Of a stretch of DNA of 57,169 bases, positions 43,535 to 51,160 are shown piece by piece. The translations under genes were made by a program, and so were the position numbers. Source of the DNA: an uncultured Acidobacteriota bacterium (GTDB lineage Bacteria > Acidobacteriota > Terriglobia > UBA7540); NCBI GenBank assembly GCA_937900045.1, contig CALCEB010000096.1:1-57169 (forward strand), given 5' to 3'. The notes under the pieces are model-generated. The model saw only the letters and a list, made by a program, of their open reading frames with translations. It made no database searches and had not been told where the DNA came from. Every line of letters starts with the position of its first letter. Position 1 is the first letter of the stretch.

Positions 43535-44905
43535 TTGAAATATGATGCAATCGTGATTGGCTCCGGACAGGGTGGCAATCCACTCGCGTACCGGCTGGCC
43601 GACCTTGGATGGACCGTCGCTCTGGTCGAAAAAAGTAATCTGGGTGGTACCTGCATTAACACCGGATGTACTCCAACCAAGACGATGGTGCATCGTGCGC
43701 AGGTGGCTCACTATGCCCGCAATGCTGCGCGTTGGGGAGTTCAAGCCGCCGCAGTGGGCGTTGACATGGCGAAGATTGTTGCTCAAAAGGACCAGGTGGT
43801 CCTGAGTTTCCGGGACAATCAACAAAAGAACGTTGAAAAGCGCAAGAATCTGCACCTTCACCGCGGCACGGCTCATTTTCTCAGTCCTCATCAAGTTCAA
43901 GTCGCAGAAGACGTCCTGGAAAGCCCGAAAATTTTTGTCGATACCGGCGCCCGTCCGCATATTCCGGACATCCCTGGCTTGAATTCGGTGGATTACTTAA
44001 CCAACGCCAGCATCATGGAATTGACGGATGTCCCCAAGCGCCTGTTGATCCTGGGGGGCGGATATATCGGCCTCGAATTTGGCCAGATGTTTCGCCGCTT
44101 CGGCAGCTCCGTTACGGTGATTCACAACCAAGCGCAGATCCTGCCTCGTGAGGATCAGGACGTGGCTACGGAGTTGCAAAAAGCCCTGGAAGCTGACGGC
44201 CTGCAATTTCTTGTGAACGCGCGGACGCTGAAGGTTGAAAAGGACCGTGACGAAATCATCTTGGCGTTGGATGGCCCTGACGGGACCAGGGTAGTTCGCG
44301 GCACCCACTTGCTCGCCGCTACAGGACGGACGCCGAACACTTCGGATCTGGACCTTCCCAAAGCAGGTGTTGAGACGGACGAGCGCGGTTTCATCCACGT
44401 GAACAGCCGCCTGGAAACGACCGTCCCCGGCATCTGGGCATTGGGGGATGTAAAAGGCGGTCCCGCCTTCACGCATATCTCCTACAATGATTTTCAGATT
44501 ATCTACGGAAACCTGGTTGAAGGGAGAAACCTGTCCATTGAAAACCGTATCGTTCCTTACTGCGTCTTTACAGATCCTCAACTCGGCGGAGTTGGAATGA
44601 CGGAAAAAGAAGCGCGCGCCAAGGGATACAAGCTGAAGATTGGCAAGATTCCAATGACTTCGGTGGCGCGGGCCATCGAGCGGGATGAAACCGCCGGGCT
44701 TATGAAAATAATTGTGAATGCCGAGGACGATCGCATCCTGGGCGCTTCCATTCTGGCCTCCGAGGGCGGGGAGCTGGTTCAAATCCTCAGCACGCTTATG
44801 CTCGCTGGCCTTCCTTATACCTTGCTCAAGGGAGCGGTTTATATCCACCCGACGCTCGCGGAGGGCTTCTTCGCTCTTATGGAGGATGTGAAACCGGTGG
44901 ATTGA
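43535..44905 (+). CDS. Pyridine-nucleotide disulfide oxidoreductase (mercuric reductase/dihydrolipoamide dehydrogenase-like)
   Basis: A 456-residue FAD enzyme of the class I disulfide reductase family. The FAD motif is at residues 9-14 (GSGQGG), the redox pair is Cys40-x4-Cys45 (GGTCINTGCTPTK), a second dinucleotide motif is GGGYIGLEFG (about 172) and the C-terminal base pair His/Glu is in HPTLAEGF. No N-terminal heavy-metal domain or C-terminal Cys-Cys is present, so true mercuric reductase is unlikely; no 2-oxoacid dehydrogenase genes are nearby. Start is TTG with GGGAGG upstream. The stop codon is followed directly, in the same frame, by a fragment of egtB. Confidence 0.85.
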   Translation: MKYDAIVIGSGQGGNPLAYRLADLGWTVALVEKSNLGGTCINTGCTPTKTMVHRAQVAHYARNAARWGVQAAAVGVDMAKIVAQKDQVVLSFRDNQQKNVEKRKNLHLHRGTAHFLSPHQVQVAEDVLESPKIFVDTGARPHIPDIPGLNSVDYLTNASIMELTDVPKRLLILGGGYIGLEFGQMFRRFGSSVTVIHNQAQILPREDQDVATELQKALEADGLQFLVNARTLKVEKDRDEIILALDGPDGTRVVRGTHLLAATGRTPNTSDLDLPKAGVETDERGFIHVNSRLETTVPGIWALGDVKGGPAFTHISYNDFQIIYGNLVEGRNLSIENRIVPYCVFTDPQLGGVGMTEKEARAKGYKLKIGKIPMTSVARAIERDETAGLMKIIVNAEDDRILGASILASEGGELVQILSTLMLAGLPYTLLKGAVYIHPTLAEGFFALMEDVKPVD

Positions 44906-45289
44906 CACTGCCAATTTCGTAGACCGGTCCCGGAAAGAGCCCATCCGTGGGGCGATGAAGCTCCCCAAGCGGCGCGCGGGAATTTTAATTTTCAGAGCTG
45001 GGTTCCCACTCCCGTCTACGCCTTCCCGGATGGCCGCAGCGCTTTCGGCGTCGCTGATCTCCTGGGAAACGGATGGGAATGGACATGCACGAGGTTTGCA
45101 CCGTTCGAAGGCTTTCAGCCATTCCCTTTCTATCCGGGATATTCCGCCAATTTCTTCGACGGAAAGCATTACGTAATGAAAGGAGGTTCCGCCCGCACGG
45201 CCGCCTGCATGCTGCGAAGGTCCTTTCGCAATTGGTTCCAGCCGAACTATCCGTATATCTATGCGGGGTTCCGCTGCGTGCAGAGCTAA
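44906..45289 (+). pseudogene. egtB: egtB C-terminal fragment (hercynine sulfoxide-forming oxygenase remnant)
   Basis: Translating 44906-45289 gives 127 residues with no start codon that read as the end of an FGE-sulfatase-type EgtB: HPWGDEAP, ARGNFNF, FGVADLLGNGWEWT, then FPFYPGYSANFFDGKHYVMK, and SFRNWFQPNYPYIYAGFRCV at the very end. EgtB proteins are normally 400 residues or more; the N-terminal DinB-like and iron-binding parts are absent. The homology begins at the base after the TGA stop of the upstream reductase and in the same frame, which marks a deletion or recombination junction. The intact egtD follows 20 bp later, as in ergothioneine operons. Confidence 0.8.
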
Positions 45290-45308
45290 TTCTAATCTGG
45301 GAATTCAC

Positions 45309-46277
45309 ATGTTGACCCAAAAGATCACCGGAGACGCTGCGTCCGAACTTGCGGCGGATGTGCGAACTGGGCTCACCAAGCCAGGCCAGAAGGAACTGCC
45401 TTCAAAATATCTTTACGACCCGGTTGGGTCAAAGCTTTTCGAAGTCATCAGCCTGCTGCCTGAATACGGTTTGACTCGCGCCGATGAGCGGCTTCTGCGG
45501 CGCCACTCGGAAGAGATTGTGGAGCGGCTTCCGCTTCCGGTTTTGGTGGCAGAGTTAGGAAGCGGCAGCGGCAAAAAAACCCGGCATCTCCTCCAGGTTC
45601 TTTGCCGCCGCCAGCCCACCGCCTATTACCCCATTGAAATATCGCCCGCTGCTCTCGCCACATGCCAGCGCGAATTAGGTGATCTTCCGGCCATCACCAT
45701 CGTGGGGTTTGAGCGGGAGTATCTGGATGGTCTGCTGGAGGTGGCCGCCCGCCGCCAGGACAACCAGCGCCTGCTGGTGCTTTTCCTGGGGAGCACAATC
45801 GGTAATTTCGAAGGGCCTGCGGGCGTAAAGTTTCTCAAAAGAGTGCGACGGATTTTGCAGCCTGGCGATTTGCTTCTTCTTGGCGCGGATCTTGAGAAGC
45901 CAGTCCCACAACTGCTCGCGGCCTACGATGATCCCCTTGGAGTCACGGCCGCATTCAACCTCAATCTCCTTGCCCGGATCAATCGCGAACTTCACGCGGA
46001 TTTCGCGCTGGGCGAATTCGAGCACACCGTCACTTTCAATGCCAAGTCCCGCAGCATCGAAATATATCTCCGGTCCAGACGAAACCAAATGGTAACCGTT
46101 CGGCAGGCGGCGCTCACTGTATCATTGCTGGAAGGCGAAACCATTTGGACTGAGAGTAGCCACAAGTATTCCTTGACGGAAGTTACCGGCATGGCCGAAG
46201 ATTCCGGCTTCCGCTGCGATGCGCAGTGGGTCGATTCCGAGTGGCCCTTTGCGGAATGTCTGCTTGTGGCGGAGTGA
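45309..46277 (+). CDS. egtD: L-histidine N-alpha-methyltransferase
   Basis: Makes hercynine (trimethylhistidine), the first step of ergothioneine synthesis, from histidine and three SAM. The 322 residues match the usual length. They contain the N-terminal KYLYDPVGSKLFE histidine-site segment, the SAM loop AELGSGSGKK (81-90), LFLGSTIGNF and GADLEKP, and an intact C-terminus (SEWPFAECLLVAE). I chose the ATG at 45309; an upstream ATG at 45261 overlaps the egtB remnant and adds unrelated residues. With only a fragment of egtB beside it, the local pathway may stop at hercynine unless another EgtB is encoded elsewhere. Confidence 0.9.
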   Translation: MLTQKITGDAASELAADVRTGLTKPGQKELPSKYLYDPVGSKLFEVISLLPEYGLTRADERLLRRHSEEIVERLPLPVLVAELGSGSGKKTRHLLQVLCRRQPTAYYPIEISPAALATCQRELGDLPAITIVGFEREYLDGLLEVAARRQDNQRLLVLFLGSTIGNFEGPAGVKFLKRVRRILQPGDLLLLGADLEKPVPQLLAAYDDPLGVTAAFNLNLLARINRELHADFALGEFEHTVTFNAKSRSIEIYLRSRRNQMVTVRQAALTVSLLEGETIWTESSHKYSLTEVTGMAEDSGFRCDAQWVDSEWPFAECLLVAE

Positions 46278-46627
46278 GGGGGAGCGCGGTTTTTGATAAG
46301 GACCGCGACACAACCGCAGACTCTGCCCTCGATGTAGAGGGGCTTTGCCCTCGCCCCCCCTTGGGGGTGAGCTGGTGGTTGCGCCATTCCAATTGCGGGG
46401 GAGCACTTTACACTCGCCACCTTTGGGGGAGCGAGACGTTTCTTCCTCTTGCTGTTTTATCGCTTCGGAGATCATGAGTCCAGATCCTGATGCAAGGTTC
46501 ACTTTATTGCTGACCTTCCGGGCGCCTGCGGCGCCCGTCTTAGAACTATAAGGGTGGCGCGCAAGCGCCGGGTGAGGGGGCGCCGGAATCACGCAAGGCC
46601 GGGCTGGATTTCGATATCAAATCTCAA
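46278..46627. other. Gene-free interval with short palindromes
   Basis: No gene is seen. The stretch contains CCCCCCTTGGGGG-type palindromic fragments (around 46350-46370) and a perfect hairpin CGGGCGCC/GGCGCCCG (46519-46537) without a T-tract. These look like decayed intergenic repeats rather than regulatory elements. Confidence 0.5.
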
Positions 46628-47278
46628 ATGGAAATCTCTCTCCAATCGCTCATCAAATTCTCCCTGATCTCTTTCACCTCGCTCTTTTTTCTGGTCGATC
46701 CTTTTGCCGTGATACCCGCGTTCCTCACAATGACCGCTGACGCGGGACCCGCGGAAAGGCGGCGCATGGCGCGCCGGGCTTCCTGGACATGCTTTGTGAC
46801 GCTGGCGGCCTTCGCCCTGGCAGGTGGACTGATTTTCAAAGTCTTCAGCATCACCCTTCCTGCATTCAAGATTGCCGGGGGCATCGTTCTGCTGTTGATC
46901 GGCATTGACATGCTGCAAGCCAAACGCTCCCCCACCAATGAAGTTCCAGGAGAGACCCAGGAAGGCGCGGAGAAGGACGATGTCGGTGTGATCCCGCTGG
47001 GCATCCCGATGCTCGCTGGTCCGGGATCGATCTCGACGGTGATGGTGCTCATGGCCGAGTCCGGCCGGTGGTGGAAATCGATTCCCGTGTTTGCTTCGAT
47101 TGCCTTAACGGCCGTGCTTTCTTATTGGGTGTTGGCGGCGGCGGACCGTGTGCGCAGTTATTTGGGAGAAACTGGAATTCGCATTATGATGCGGTTCATG
47201 GGACTGCTATTAGTCGCAGTCGCCGTTCAATTCGTTATGAACGGGCTCGGGGACGTAGGGCTGTTGCACGTGCGGTGA
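46628..47278 (+). CDS. MarC-family integral membrane protein
   Basis: A 216-residue protein with six hydrophobic helices of the MarC/UPF0056 family. Signatures include FFLVDPFAVIPAFLTMT near the start and GIPMLAGPGSISTVMVL in the second half. E. coli relatives are MarC, YchE and YhgN; some members in archaea and thermophiles transport small amino acids, but the general function is unsettled. The middle loop (about 99-120) is polar and acidic. No clear ribosome site lies before the ATG. Confidence 0.85.
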   Translation: MEISLQSLIKFSLISFTSLFFLVDPFAVIPAFLTMTADAGPAERRRMARRASWTCFVTLAAFALAGGLIFKVFSITLPAFKIAGGIVLLLIGIDMLQAKRSPTNEVPGETQEGAEKDDVGVIPLGIPMLAGPGSISTVMVLMAESGRWWKSIPVFASIALTAVLSYWVLAAADRVRSYLGETGIRIMMRFMGLLLVAVAVQFVMNGLGDVGLLHVR

Positions 47279-47309
47279 GGTAAACAGGGGTCACAATCGT
47301 GGAGAGTAG

Positions 47310-47379
47310 TTCCCCCTCACCCACCGCTTCGCGGTTTCCCTCTCCCCGCTTGCGGGGAGAGGGCTGGGGTGAGGGGGAA
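47310..47379. repeat. Nested GC-rich palindrome between convergent genes (possible bidirectional terminator)
   Basis: Outer arms TTCCCCCTCACCC/GGGTGAGGGGGAA (47310-47322, 47367-47379) enclose a very stable hairpin of CCCTCTCCCCGC and its complement (47338-47363). It lies between the convergent MarC and Spy-like genes and could stop transcription from both sides, although no T-tract is present. A shorter copy with the same core is at 55510-55551. Confidence 0.5.
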
Positions 47380-47396
47380 GCCGCCGGGCGTTCGGG

Positions 47397-47906
47397 CTAA
47401 GAGGTTGGGTTCTGGCCATTCATCCGGTTTTGTCTTTGCTGTTCCATCTGCTGCTGGAACTGCGTCAGCTTGGACTGTTGATCGGGGGTAAGGACATTAA
47501 AGACTTTCCACTCAACCTGGGCTCGAGCCACCGTCATCTGGATTTGAATTTGAGCCATCTGCGTGGCCAGAGCTTGAACTTGAGCCTGGTTGAGCGTGGC
47601 CGCTTCAGTCACCTGCCGGAGTTGCTGGCGAAGACTGACTTCCTGGGCCATGAGCGGATGCATCGTAGTCCGCTGGGCGGAATGGATGGATTGGATCTGA
47701 GACTTCTGATCAGCGCTGAGGCCGAGGAATGCGGCCATCATGTCTCCCCTCGGTCCCCCCGGGTGGCCGTGCCAACCGAAGGCTCGGCCGGCCGGTGGAG
47801 GTGGCGTCGCGCCTTGGCTTGAATTATCGCTCTGCGCAAAGACCATCAGACCGGTCAAGCTAAGCATGATCGCCATCATCATTAGTTTTGATAATTTGGT
47901 TTTCAT
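47397..47906 (-). CDS. Spy/CpxP-like periplasmic protein
   Basis: A small secreted protein of 169 residues: a signal peptide (about 1-25, MKTKLSKLMMMAIMLSLTGL), a Pro/Gly-rich linker, and a helical domain. The domain has two LTxxQ-type motifs (LSADQKSQIQ and LTPDQQSKLTQ) and Gln-rich amphipathic helices, the pattern of the periplasmic chaperone/stress-sensor family Spy-CpxP. The ATG at 47906 has GGAG at good spacing; the longer upstream frame has no ribosome site. It diverges from a histidine kinase/response regulator pair, the same arrangement as E. coli cpxP/cpxRA, and a GTAAA-N6-GTAAA site lies upstream. Confidence 0.82.
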   Translation of the reverse strand: MKTKLSKLMMMAIMLSLTGLMVFAQSDNSSQGATPPPPAGRAFGWHGHPGGPRGDMMAAFLGLSADQKSQIQSIHSAQRTTMHPLMAQEVSLRQQLRQVTEAATLNQAQVQALATQMAQIQIQMTVARAQVEWKVFNVLTPDQQSKLTQFQQQMEQQRQNRMNGQNPTS

Positions 47907-48046
47907 CGTGGTATTTCTCCTTGTTTCGTATTGGGTGTTGCCGGATGTTCTGGTCCCGGCTTCCACCTTTCCTGTTCGTCTGGAAGCTGTGGTTGGCTTC
48001 CACTTACATAAGATGAGATTGTGAATCAGAAGATGGAAGAAGGCGT

Positions 48047-48062
48047 GTAAATCCGCAGTAAA
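48047..48062 (+). promoter_or_regulatory. CpxR-box-like direct repeat, site A
   Basis: GTAAA (48047-48051), six bases, GTAAA (48058-48062). The 11-bp spacing fits tandem binding of an OmpR-type regulator on one face of DNA. It lies 141-156 bp upstream of the Spy-like gene (minus strand) and 130 bp before the kinase gene. The regulator encoded at 50232 is the obvious candidate. Confidence 0.5.
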
Positions 48063-48122
48063 TTCAGTCCAGAACCACCGGCCCAATGCGCCGCCAGGGA
48101 CGATGATAAACCTCCCGCACAA

Positions 48123-48153
48123 TTGTAAAATCGGCGTAAATCCGCGCTACAAT
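48123..48153 (+). promoter_or_regulatory. Kinase-operon promoter overlapped by CpxR-box-like site B
   Basis: GTAAA (48125-48129), six bases, GTAAA (48136-48140), then TACAAT (48148-48153) as the -10, seven bases after the second repeat. TTGTAA (48123-48128) would be a weak -35 at 19-bp spacing. The position over the -35 is typical for activation by an OmpR-family regulator, so autoregulation of the two-component operon starting at 48193 is likely. Confidence 0.5.
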
Positions 48154-48192
48154 CAGCCCGTGATGCGCCACCCCTCTTGATGGAGGGATATA

Positions 48193-50145
48193 ATGAACCC
48201 CGTGGCGCTCGCGCAAATTAGAACCCATCTTTCTTTCATAATCCTCAGTGTCTCACTGCTGATTCTGGTGGTCGCTGGAGTCTTTCTCTACCAGTGGATC
48301 AACCGCCTGAGCCAACTTGACCGCCAGAACGACCAGGAAAACCTAGTGGCCGGGATGATGAACCTGGAAAGGGGATTTTCAGCGGAGCTGGCCGAAGTGG
48401 TTGTGTCCTTCCGGCCCATTCCCAGAGCACGCTCCGGAAAATCCTGGGGGACGTACGTATTTGAATCCTATTCGCAATGGAGGACCACAACAAGGTGGCC
48501 CGGCCTTCTTCACTCCGTGAGCATCGCGCTCCGGTCGCAGGACGGGAAGGTCAGCTTTGAGACGTTCGAACCCGCAACCGGAGATTTTTCCCCGCGTGAT
48601 TGGCCCCCATCCCTATTGCGATTTCAAAGCACGCTTAAGAATGGGGCTTCCGTCCACACTTTTCGATCGCCGTTTCTGCCCCGGGGCTTTGTTTCCTTGC
48701 TGGCGGACGATCACCCGATTCTCGCAGTTCCTTTATTCAGTCCCCTGGGAGCGAAGAAGTCTCATTCTTCTGAGATGGAGACCGGGCCGCCTGGCCAGAT
48801 TCATCGATTGCTTGTCCCCCCGACCCCAATGAAACCTCCGCCTAGACCGGGACCGCAATATTGGCCGCGAAACCGGTTTTTGCGTTTCACCAACTTTCAG
48901 TTGACGGGTTGGTGCTTCCTGGAACTTGATCCTGCCTATTTGAAGTCGCGTGTACTCCCCTCTCTGGTTCAGCAATATTTCGGCGCTTCGGGGCTTGCGA
49001 AGTATTACGCGGCCGTTATCGCTGGCCAGCCGCCGAAAATTATTTACGCTTCGGACCCTTCGCTCACACCGGCCACATTTTCAGTTTATGACGCAAAAAT
49101 CACGCTGTTCGCGCCTCGGATTCGCTTCGCAGTCATCCCTCGCAGCCCTGGGCCTCTGGCCGGTGAACAGAGACTCCGCCGCCGGCCGGATTTGATGGGA
49201 GGCCCAACCCAGCCCGGTCCTCCAAACCCGCCAGGTCCTCTCAACCCATCCACCCGCCGTTGGAGACAACTGGTGAGCCCCAATCCCCTGGCGTGGCAAC
49301 TCGTGGCGCGGGATAAGCTGGGATCTCTGGAGGCTGAAGTGAATGGGATCCGCCGCCGGAACCTGGCCATTGCCTTTGGAACCCTTTTTCTCCTGGCCTT
49401 GACCATCGGGATGCTCGTGATCGCGGCCCGCCGCGCCAGTGTCCTAGCCCAACGGCAAATGGAGTTTGTGGCTGGAATTTCCCATGAGTTGCGAACTCCA
49501 CTCACCGTGATTGAATCGGCGGCGCACAACCTGGCTCAGGGATTGGTGGGTGATCCGGGGCGCATCCAACAATATGGCCAGGCGATCCAAACCGAGGGGA
49601 GGCGGCTTTCAAACCTCATACAGCAGACCCTGGGTTATGCGGCTTTGCAGTCTGGGCGGCAGCGTTATGAATTCAGGCCGGTCTCGGTTGCCGAAGTGCT
49701 GGATCGCGCCTGGGCGGATTTTGGTCCAGCCTTTGAAGAAAACGGATGGGTGGTAGAAAAAGATTTAAGTCGGGACATCCCTCCCGTCAATGCCGATCCA
49801 CGGGTCCTGGAAAGCGCCATCAAGAACCTGCTCTCCAATGCATTGAAATACGCCTCGCAAGGGAAATGGTTGCGAATCACGGCACGGACTGCTCACCGGT
49901 GGAGAGGAAAAGAGATCATCATTTCGGTGGAAGACCGGGGCCCGGGGATTGATTTGGGGGATTTGCCGCACATCTTTGAACCATTCTACCGGGGCCGGAA
50001 GGTAGTGGCATCGTCAACTTCGGGCGCCGGTTTGGGACTGAGCCTTGTCGCCGAGCATCTGTTAGCGCACCAGGGTCATGTCGCAGCTCAAAACCTTAAG
50101 CCCCGGGGAGTAAAATTCATATTGTATCTGCCCTGCTCGGGCTGA
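48193..50145 (+). CDS. Sensor histidine kinase with large periplasmic domain
   Basis: A 650-residue membrane kinase. TM1 lies at about 16-37 (LSLLILVVAGVFLYQW), a long extracytoplasmic region of about 350 residues follows, and TM2 is at about 395-415 (LAIAFGTLFLLALTIGMLVI). The catalytic core has His431 in SHELRTP, N-box NLLSNALKYA, G1 DRGPGI, F-box FEPFYRG and G2 GAGLGL. Only about 12 residues separate TM2 from the H-box, so no HAMP linker is present. The periplasmic part ends with a Pro-rich stretch (GGPTQPGPPNPPGPLNP). It precedes its response regulator by 86 bp. Confidence 0.9.
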   Translation: MNPVALAQIRTHLSFIILSVSLLILVVAGVFLYQWINRLSQLDRQNDQENLVAGMMNLERGFSAELAEVVVSFRPIPRARSGKSWGTYVFESYSQWRTTTRWPGLLHSVSIALRSQDGKVSFETFEPATGDFSPRDWPPSLLRFQSTLKNGASVHTFRSPFLPRGFVSLLADDHPILAVPLFSPLGAKKSHSSEMETGPPGQIHRLLVPPTPMKPPPRPGPQYWPRNRFLRFTNFQLTGWCFLELDPAYLKSRVLPSLVQQYFGASGLAKYYAAVIAGQPPKIIYASDPSLTPATFSVYDAKITLFAPRIRFAVIPRSPGPLAGEQRLRRRPDLMGGPTQPGPPNPPGPLNPSTRRWRQLVSPNPLAWQLVARDKLGSLEAEVNGIRRRNLAIAFGTLFLLALTIGMLVIAARRASVLAQRQMEFVAGISHELRTPLTVIESAAHNLAQGLVGDPGRIQQYGQAIQTEGRRLSNLIQQTLGYAALQSGRQRYEFRPVSVAEVLDRAWADFGPAFEENGWVVEKDLSRDIPPVNADPRVLESAIKNLLSNALKYASQGKWLRITARTAHRWRGKEIIISVEDRGPGIDLGDLPHIFEPFYRGRKVVASSTSGAGLGLSLVAEHLLAHQGHVAAQNLKPRGVKFILYLPCSG

Positions 50146-50231
50146 TAAACGGAACGACGGATGCCTCTGGCTATTCGAAGGAAAGTCCCGAGGAATCTTC
50201 TGGCATCCGCCCTCTGCAAGGGCTCCATCCC

Positions 50232-50975
50232 ATGACCAAAATACCGGCAATCAAGGGCCCTCGACTCCTGCTTGTGGAGGATGAACCGGGCCTGTTACTC
50301 AGCTTGACGGACCTTCTTGCCAGCGATGGATATCGTGTGGAAACCGCGCAGGAAGGAACGGCAGGCCTGGAACTGGCGACTCAAGGCGGGTTCGACTTGG
50401 TCGTTCTGGACGTCATGCTCCCCGGAATCGACGGCTTTGAAGTCTGCCGCACGCTCCGGCGCCGGAACATTCGTACTCCGATTCTGATGCTGACGGCGCG
50501 AGCTGAGCTGATTGATAAAGTCTTGGGGTTAAAACTGGGAGCCGATGACTACTTACCCAAGCCATTCGCGCCGGCTGAACTGTTGGCCCGGCTTCAAGCC
50601 CTGCTGCGGAGGGCTGCCTCGCCGCAAGCCATCCAGCCGGATGAGACCTTTCATTTTGGCCCTGTGGTTGTGGACTTCCGCAGCACGCAAGTCAGGAAAG
50701 ACGGTTCGCCCCTGGAGATGTCGGCGCGAGAGTTTGAGCTGTTGAGTTACTTCATCCAACATAAGGGGACAACGCTGTCACGACAGCAATTACTGAAGGA
50801 GGTCTGGGGATACGATTCCGCAGTCATGACGCGCACCGTGGATGTACACGTTGCGTTACTTAGGCAGAAGCTCGAAGGCGACCCAAAGAATCCGCAGTAT
50901 TTCCTAACCGTGAGGGGGCTTGGGTACAGGTTTCTTGACCCGGGCGAAGACAGCGTCGCTCAATCCGATTGCTGA
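50232..50975 (+). CDS. OmpR-family response regulator
   Basis: A 247-residue regulator: receiver domain (about 11-125) with acidic pocket residues in LLVEDEPG, phospho-acceptor Asp60 (VVLDVMLPG) and the Lys of LPKPFAP. The winged-helix domain (about 145-238) contains FELLSYFIQHKGTTLSRQQL, the recognition segment TRTVDVHVALLRQKL and TVRGLGYRF. OmpR-type regulators bind direct repeats spaced about 11 bp, as at 48047, 48125 and 53052. It works with the kinase encoded upstream. Confidence 0.93.
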   Translation: MTKIPAIKGPRLLLVEDEPGLLLSLTDLLASDGYRVETAQEGTAGLELATQGGFDLVVLDVMLPGIDGFEVCRTLRRRNIRTPILMLTARAELIDKVLGLKLGADDYLPKPFAPAELLARLQALLRRAASPQAIQPDETFHFGPVVVDFRSTQVRKDGSPLEMSAREFELLSYFIQHKGTTLSRQQLLKEVWGYDSAVMTRTVDVHVALLRQKLEGDPKNPQYFLTVRGLGYRFLDPGEDSVAQSDC

Positions 50976-51160
50976 AGCGCACCAAATAGGGTTGAATTGG
51001 TTTTCCGGGGCTAAGAATTGTTGCTGCCGGACTCCCGGCGTTCCCGCACGACTGGGTCTGTGAGTTCCAGGCGCCGCTTGCAGGCGGTAGGTCGCGGCGC
51101 CATATTTTGCTCCTCCCGGAAGGCGTGGATGCTGCGCCGACACTTAGACGGTTACGCAAC

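Noticed and set aside
44903..44905. TGA as selenocysteine or read-through codon joining the reductase to the EgtB fragment
   Set aside because: The reductase ends normally for its family after the HPTLAEGF segment, the EgtB part lacks its N-terminal domains, and no obvious SECIS-like hairpin was identified after the TGA. Decay is simpler.
43535..44905. Mercuric reductase as part of a mer operon
   Set aside because: No MerR/MerT/MerP neighbours, no N-terminal heavy-metal domain and no C-terminal vicinal cysteines.
43997..45169. 390-codon minus-strand frame across the reductase/egtB junction
   Set aside because: Antisense to two coding segments with family motifs; no domain seen.
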